Part shown: positions 56,794 to 64,000 of the stretch, in pieces
Layout: each line of letters begins with the position of its first letter
Position numbering within the stretch: position 1 is the stretch's first letter
DNA from: Sipunculus nudus
Lineage: Eukaryota; Annelida; Sipuncula; Golfingiida; Sipunculidae
Direction of reading: 5' to 3'
NCBI GenBank assembly: GCA_026874595.1
Contig: CM049317.1
Coordinates: forward strand, 19,365,882-19,429,881
DNA length: 64,000 bases
Position numbers and translations under genes: made by a program
Notes under the pieces: generated by a model
Told to the model about the DNA's origin: nothing
Seen by the model: the letters and a program-made list of their open reading frames with translations, nothing else
Database searches by the model: none

Positions 56794-57881
56794 CTGTAAA
56801 CCATTTTGATCTTGATCACAGTGCTTCTGACTATGAAAATACAGGACAAACATGGTTTTCTTCCGTGCTCTTATTTTGTGTGTGGTTGTAGTTATGATAG
56901 TGTAGGGGCATATGTAGCAAATTCGTCCTGAGTAAATTTTGTTTGTCAAAATGTGACACCCCATGCATTTTTGTTCTTCATCTTTCTATGGCCTTAAAAA
57001 CATGATGCCAATTTTTTTATTCAGTTTTGACATGTCTTTCAGCTTGTATCAAAATAGTATTTAAAATGTTAAATTAATAAACTTTGACCGAAACATAAAC
57101 AAAGAAAGCTGGGACAAGAGGATAGGAAAGGTTCTTTTTGGAACGTATTTACATACTAAACACACAAACTTAGTTCTCTGACTAGTTTCGGATTGTCTAA
57201 ATTTTTTTTTGGTTATATTAAATGTACCTATTCACATACCAAGTATATTTGATAAACACATATAGTGTTAAATGCTTAATACACATAGCTTGATTTTTTT
57301 TTCTCCTTAAAATATGGTGGTATCTGCTATTATTTCATTGTAAACCATTTGGGTACTCCAGTACACAAGTGATGTTATGTTTGTGAGATTAGTGGTACAA
57401 ATGTAAACATTGCGCGCATGCCACTTGGCGGCCAAACCGCGCTACTTTACAAATCAAGATTTTCTAAATCATCCCAATAGTGTATCTTTTTTTATCTTCC
57501 ATATCATTTCTCCTTGTTTGGAAGTTGTGCACGCGCAAGAACAGACGACCTCTAGTTATGGTCTTTTTATGGTACACAGACACACGTGGACAGTGTTTAC
57601 TCACACACAGAATCATAACAATGAATGAAACAGGTGAATTGGAAATTGTAAGTCCGTGTACAGGGATGGTTTTGCCAAACTAATGAACAAATGGCATGAG
57701 ATAATTCACATACTGTTGCAAATGTTTATGTACTTTGACAGTTTTCTTCAGGGGAGAAGTGTTATTTTTTTTCTAAAAGCAATGGTTATCTCTAGTCATT
57801 TAATCTATCCCATAAGGTAGCTCCCCCATGTAGTTTCTTAGACACTTAATTTTCCTATACATTGAGGTAAAAATGAATGAC

Positions 57882-57992
57882 AGACACACACACACACATA
57901 TGTGTGTGTGTGTAGAGAGAGAGAGAGAGTATAAGAGTGACACCTTTTTGACAGTAACCTCTATTGATAATAGTCTATCTAAAAGGCATACA

Positions 57993-58049
<57 letters not shown>

Positions 58050-58164
58050 AATTAATCTAATGGTTTACTGCAATTAGCAACTGCTAGAGTGCTCAATGGT
58101 ATGACGAAACTACGTAGTAGTAAAAATGTCTGACAAAATTTGATCCGTCTATTTGTATAATTAA

Positions 58165-58209
<45 letters not shown>

Positions 58210-58225
58210 CATTAATATATATATA

Positions 58226-58308
<83 letters not shown>

Positions 58309-58345
58309 GGAGAGACAGAGAGAGAGAGAGACAGAGAGAGGGTGA
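57882..58345. repeat. Cluster of AC, AT and GA microsatellites
   Basis: AC/GT and GA runs at 57882-57930, an AT run at 57997-58037, and an AC-AT-GA compound tract at 58164-58345. Confidence 0.95.
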
Positions 58346-59734
58346 GAAGGAGAAAGACAGAAAGATTTCATTTTAAATAAAATATTGTTTTACAAGACAC
58401 ATTTTAATATTTAATTTTAACATTTGCCAAATAAACGTACAAATAATTATTTAATTATTTTTATTTTTCAACCATTTATTATTTAGTTGAGATCATTAAG
58501 CAGTAAGTTGGACCAGCAGTAAGAACCACGAACTAAGCTCAGATTCTTGGTTCCTTGAAAAGTACTTGAACATTTGCCGTTTCAGTAAAGTTAAAAGGGA
58601 ATTTGTATGTGCTGTTAAAACAACCTTAATGTTGACTTCCTCTATACCAGTCCCCATATTATAACCCAAACAATTTTGTAATTGTTTTTATGGCCTTTAT
58701 TAAAATTACAATAACCAAAAAGAAATTATTGTATAAGGCACGTGTCAGTTTGTTAGCTTGTGCAATAAATCAAAATTGTTCTTGGACACGATTTATGGGA
58801 AAACGAGCATTAGTTTAGCAGGTATAAAATGCTTTAGTTTTTGTCTGGAGTTATTTGCTATAAAAATGATAAAAAAACATGGGCTCCAATCAAAGATGTA
58901 CATTCCGCTGCTGCATCCGACATACCCTGCATTAAATGACATAACCAGTCAGATTTTATAAAATATAATAATACTTTCTTCTTTATTCTTTATTTCATAA
59001 TTCGCATTATATATAGATTGTACAAGCTGGGTGCTACTCATTGTCTAAAGATTACTATTTTCATAAAAAAATGAATGTTGTACCAGTGATCTTGCTCCGA
59101 CTGATGGAACAGCCTTTGTAGCCACTGTGCCATCACAAGTCATTTAAGGATAATGAAAAATCGACAAGAATTCTACAATAACCAGCATTTAACTTTACCA
59201 TTGTTATATTTAAACTTTACCATTGGTTTTACCATAGGTTCTGTTAAGATTTGTCCGTTTTTTTTATTGTACTGGTATAACCTGAATGCCTCGGTTTCAT
59301 ATTCCCATAAATGTATAAAATAAATTGGCCCACCAAACAAAATAGGTTAAAAAATAGACCATCGGGGGGGGGGGGGGGTTAAAGATTGGATAGAAAAACA
59401 TCTGTAAGCACGTTCGATCACATTATGACTAATTATGACACTTTTTTGTTATGATTTGATATTTACTTCAAGTTTGTTTCCTTCAAAAGGACTTCTCAAA
59501 TTCTAAATTTTTAAGGTCCCTTTGTTTTGTTTTTCAAAACACTCTCCTAAAAAAATGCAGCAAAACATGCATTTCATTTAATGTTGATTATCTGTCCTTT
59601 ACATGTCTCAATCTACTGTAAAAATCTGTAAATGAATGTCTGTAAATAACTGATGAAAATAGCTACTCTACAGTGGGTATAATTGCTCCCAAATGATATG
59701 CTATTGCCCGCACAGAGCTGAGGCTATATGAACA

Positions 59735-59738
<4 letters not shown>

Positions 59739-59768
<30 letters not shown>
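59739..59768. repeat. (ATT)n microsatellite
   Basis: About ten ATT units. Confidence 0.95.
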
Positions 59769-59917
59769 TTGTTTCTTAATATGTACTCCATTTCACTGTG
59801 AATGGTGGACTAGGTAGAATTCCCTAAAACTTTGGGTTGGGTTAGTGAGGATCTGGCACTAAATCCAGTCAAAGTTATCCTTTTTTCTGTTGTTTATTCT
59901 TCACAAGATATGTAAAA

Positions 59918-61640
59918 CAAGTGACCCATGGGTCATGACGCCCAGCTGCCAAGCATGACCTGCGACATCATGGGCTGTGATTCACAACTAGTAAAATTGT
60001 TGCAGAACCTATATGCCAATTTTGTTTAAACTTTCTACATTGCCATAAATTCTTATCATATATGTCTGGTTAAAACATAGTGAACTAGATATTTCTTGGC
60101 ACCGCAGGTGCCAGAGTATCCCCAGACATAGTAGGCCCCCACCCCCCTTTAAGAATAGGCCCCCATTTTTAGCAGCATATACTGACACTTGGCAAGCAAT
60201 TATTGTTTCTTCCATCTATCAATCCACAATCTTTTTGAAGATGTTGGTCCTGTGACCTTGACCTTTGACCTCATGACCCAAAATTCAATTGGGGTCTTGC
60301 TTTTTCAATGGGACATATATAAGTCAAGTTTGAAATCTATACATCAATAAAAGCAGGAATTATCATCCAGAAACTAATTTTTGGACAGATGGCTCCTGTG
60401 GCCTTGACCTTTGACCTTGTGACCCCAAAATTGATATTGATCATCCACTTTTATATATAAATCAATAGAGGTCTAGATTTATTGATGGGCCATATATAAG
60501 TCAGGTTTGAAATCCATATATTAATCCTAGCTTGCATTATCATCTCAGGAACTAATTTTTGGACATATGGCTCCTGTGACTTTCACCTTTGACCTTGTGA
60601 CCTCACAATTGACAGGCGTCTTCCTCTATTGGCAGGGGAACTGTATGTGCAAGATGAAATGTCTGAGATGAAATGTTTGGCTGAAAATGCATCCACATCT
60701 TTTTGAAGATGTGTCCTGTGACCTTGACCTTTGACCTCATGATCCCAAAATCAATTCGGGTCTTGCTTTTCCAATGGGACATATACAAGTCAAGTTTGAA
60801 ATCCATACATCAATAAAAGCAGGCATTATCATCCAGAAACTAATTTTTGGACAGATGGCTCCTGTGACCTTCACTTTTGACATTGTGACCTCACAATTGA
60901 TAGGGGTCTTCCACTCTTGGCAGGTGATCTATATGTGCAAGATGAAATGTCTGAGATGAATTGTTTGGCTGAAAATGCATCCACAATATTTTTAAAGATG
61001 TGTCCTGTGACCTTGACCTTTGCCCTCATGACACCAAAATCAATTCAGGTCTTGCTTTTCCAATGGGTCATATACAAGTCAAGTTTGAAATCCATACATC
61101 AATAAAAGCAGGAATTATCATCCAGAAACTAATTTTTGGTCAGATGGCTCCTGTGACCTTCACCTTTGACCTTGTGACCTCAAAATTGATAGGGGTCTTC
61201 CTCTATTGGCAGATGAACTATATGTGCAAGATGAAAGGTCTGAGATGAAATGTTTTGCTGAAAATGCATCCACAATCTTTTTAAAGATGTGTCCTGTGAC
61301 CTTGACCTTTGACCTCATGACCCCAAAATCACTGTGAGTCTTGCTTTTTCAATGGGACATATATAAGTCAAGTTTGAAATCAATACATCAATAAAAGCAG
61401 GAATTATCATCCAGAAACTAATTTTTTGACATATAGCTCCTGTGGCCTTGACCTTTGTTCTTGTGACCCCAAAATTGATATGGATCATCCACTATTGGCA
61501 AGTGAGCTATATATTCAAGAAGGAAGACCTTGAAAGTTTGGCTTAAAATGCATCCACAGTATCTTGTAAGATGCAAGTCCAGTGACCTTGACCTTAGACC
61601 TCAGGACCCTAGAACCTATAGGGTTCTTACTTTAGTAGTG
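59918..61640 (+). mobile_element. Repeat family copy 6 with dimeric core array
   Basis: Begins AACAAGTGACCCATGGGTCATG and CGCCCAGCTGCC, then passes into a core of about ten motif clusters (60254 to 61583). No matching 3' module was found, so the copy appears truncated or rearranged at its right end. Confidence 0.7.
60240..61600 (+). repeat. ~287-bp dimeric tandem array with nuclear-receptor-like clusters
   Basis: Clusters of GTGACCTTGACCTTTGACC alternate between two unit types (~149 and ~138 bp). The phrase CCAAAATCAATTC.GGTCTTGC recurs at about 60734, 61024 and 61312, spaced 287-290 bp. The array grew by duplication of a two-unit block. Confidence 0.75.
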
Positions 61641-62164
61641 GGCCATACATAAGTCACGTTTGAAATCCATATGGCTATCAACACTGGAGATATCATAAGA
61701 GGTGTGTGATTTTCACCAAATATGGACACATTAAAGGTCAAGGCCACTCTCATGGTGAAGGTCATGACCAAAATGTTAACAGACCTCATCCCATAGCCCA
61801 TCTCTCTACATGTGCATAATATGAAAGAAATCTGTCCATTAGTTTTTGACTTAAAATGCTTACAGTACTGTCAAGTGGCAATTATGGGGGTATTAAAAGG
61901 CGTAAAAACAAGAAAAAGATAATAGGTGGCGCCACCAGTTTCCGTATATCACAAGGCTATCCTAGATCTTCGGTCACCTTAATTTTTAGACCAGTCCATG
62001 CAAGCTTACTTGAGATATTTAAGAATTTGTGTTATTTTCAGCAATAATGGACCTATTCAAGGTCAAGGTCATTCTCCTAGCATAGGTCATGACCCCATTT
62101 TAAATAGGCTTCGTCCCCTTACCTTTATCTATACAAATGTAAAGTTTGAAAAAAATCAGTGAAA

Positions 62165-64000
62165 TATTTTTTGAGTTATCCCACTCACAAGGTTTTTCTG
62201 CGGCACAATGATGGTCTGAGGCAAAATGGATGGTTGTTGAGCTATCAGGAACTAATCCCACAGCTTGCTCGATACCTGTCAGTCTCAAAAGGAATACCAC
62301 ACAGGCCATACTTAAGATCAAAATATAGCAAAAGATCAGGGAAATCCATGCAAGAATTATTGTGAAATGGGTGCTTCCATATTAATTTTTATTCAATACA
62401 AGTCTGAGCTTTCATAAATGATGGTCATATTTATTAAGAAATCTTTGACCCAATGCAAGATAACATTAATATACATCCCACTGCCTTCACTTTAATAGTT
62501 CTTGAGATAATAATTTCTAAAGGAATTTAAAGATCGCTTCCTGGTGGCCATATTGGATTTCTGACAGGTCGGAAATTGAACAACAAACATCCTCTAAAAG
62601 GGACCAAACATCATAAAAAAATCACAGAAATTGCCCTGGCAAAAGGATTTCTGAAATGGCTACCTGGCAGACATAATGGTTTTCTGACAAGTCTGACATT
62701 TGATATCACACATCCTCCAATAAGACACTAAACTTGTAGCAATAGCTTCAAAGAATGTAACAGTTATGAATGTCCAAAACAATTCAAAAGGCATGATCAG
62801 GTTGGAGAGCTCTCATATCAGATTTATGAACATGCAAATGTAAAAAGTGCAAGTCCAATTTGTTTTAATTATCAGCTTACTATTCACTGGGGTCAGCAGG
62901 GTAGGTAAACTGCAAAACCTAAAAGAAAAGAAATGCAGAAAGCATCACTAAGAGTCTTGTAATCAAATAAAGCCATCCTAAATCCAGGTAAAGACCCACA
63001 TATTATCAGAACAAACACTTGCTGGTATATCTGATGATTTGTATAATAATATTCAGATATCTAGAAAACTAAGTTTATTGCTATGATTCCATGATATAAA
63101 CTGCAAAATGTTCCCATCATTTTATAAATCAGTAGCTAAACCTTAACACTTAACTCTCATAGACTTAATGCCTGGCCAAAGCATTCCGGCAACAGTGTTT
63201 TTGTTATGCACTAATGATATATCCTTATCACTCCATGAGCTGATACAAAAGGGAGTCATATATCACAAGTGTCACTGAAAATTATGGGCTCATAGTGAGA
63301 TGTACCTGTTGTGAGTGCCATGGTTATATATACAAGAAAACAAGAAAAATAGAGATGGTCTACAAAATAAGTTATTGTGAACATCCCTGACCTATGACCT
63401 TGGCCTTTTGCCCACATATCAACTGGATTCTTTCTAAATGATGGGTAACTATTTACCACTTACATCTGGCCGGGTGTAATTACTTGGCAACCAATGAGTG
63501 AATAACTTAGACCTGCAACCTCTAACCTCCTGAACAGCTGACCTCAAAATCAATTAGTTATTTCTTCATGCAAAAGACCCATAAATATAAAGTTTGAATC
63601 AAATTCAGTGATGCATAGATGTGGCATATGTGAAAGACTGAAGGTTTGGGTTAAACAGTTTCATTTGAAATATGTTCAAAAGCATTTAGAACAATATTGT
63701 GACCTTGACCTTTGACCTTTTGAACTCAACAGCAATAGGCTTCTTCTCCTATTGGTAGGCAAGCCATATATGACAGATGGAAAGTATAGATTGAAAGTTT
63801 GCCTTAAAATGACTCCACGCAAGAAGAGGGTGCTGTGAACTTGACCTTTGACCTCAAAATCAACAGGTCTTTTCCCCTGTTGGCAGAATGAAAGGTCTAG
63901 CTTGAAATGTGTCCACAACCTTTTCAAAGAAGTGGATCCTGTGACCCTGACCTTTGACCTTGTGACCTCAACATCTATAGGATTCTTCTCCCACTTAGTA
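62165..64000 (+). mobile_element. Repeat family copy 7 (truncated left, runs off the window)
   Basis: From about 62205 (GATGGTCTGAGGCAAAATGG) it follows the left module of copies 1 and 2, then enters the core near 63700, which continues past the window edge. The palindromic head is absent. Confidence 0.7.

Larger units (their letters stand above)
56800..59917. other. No exon identified; microsatellite-rich
   Basis: The missing first exon of the lectin-ZU5 gene should lie here or further right, but no signal-peptide ORF with a suitable phase-1 donor was convincing. Microsatellites are listed separately. Confidence 0.4.

Overview
This is a window of animal nuclear DNA, most likely from a mollusc and probably a bivalve. 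The reasons are intron-rich genes with GT/AG splice sites, long AC/AT microsatellites, several classes of transposon debris, and a repeat family of the kind I associate with mollusc introns (tandem cores containing TGACCTTGACCTTTGACC and a GGAC-type microsatellite). The species cannot be fixed from sequence alone. I see no prokaryotic operons, rRNA, CRISPR or intact tRNA genes.

Layout. (1) 147-5837, + strand: the last seven exons of a PQQ-type quinoprotein dehydrogenase (gene A), running in from the left edge. (2) 9176-26650, - strand: twelve exons of a second, nearly complete paralogue (gene B). The two genes are convergent and the seven shared exons have matching splice phases; the six internal ones are identical in length (158, 69, 90, 171, 133 and 244 nt). 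Both proteins end in a hydrophobic tail that looks like a GPI-anchor signal. In gene B an intron carries a ~98-bp tandem array made from the intron/exon junction of its own exon, and this array is split by a TIR-bounded Tigger/pogo-like transposon. (3) 28390-31361, + strand: a decayed Ty3/gypsy-type LTR retrotransposon whose integrase lies upstream of RT-RNase H, the unusual Gmr1-type order. (4) 31.4-47.5 kb and 54-64 kb: mostly repeats. At least seven copies of one non-autonomous family occur, with a palindromic 5' module, a tandem core of ~143-bp units rich in nuclear-receptor half-sites, and a 3' module with a GGAC microsatellite. (5) 48201-56793, - strand: a receptor gene I could assemble from seven exons in consistent phase: C-type lectin ectodomain, one transmembrane helix and a cytoplasmic ZU5-type region. 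Its signal-peptide exon was not found.

How the parts relate. The two dehydrogenases are a duplicated pair, probably secreted or surface-anchored and likely of bacterial ancestry (inference). The lectin-ZU5 receptor is the strongest candidate for an undescribed protein architecture. The nuclear-receptor-motif repeats are the strongest non-coding signal. All exon models here are hand-built from splice sites and reading phase, with no transcript evidence.
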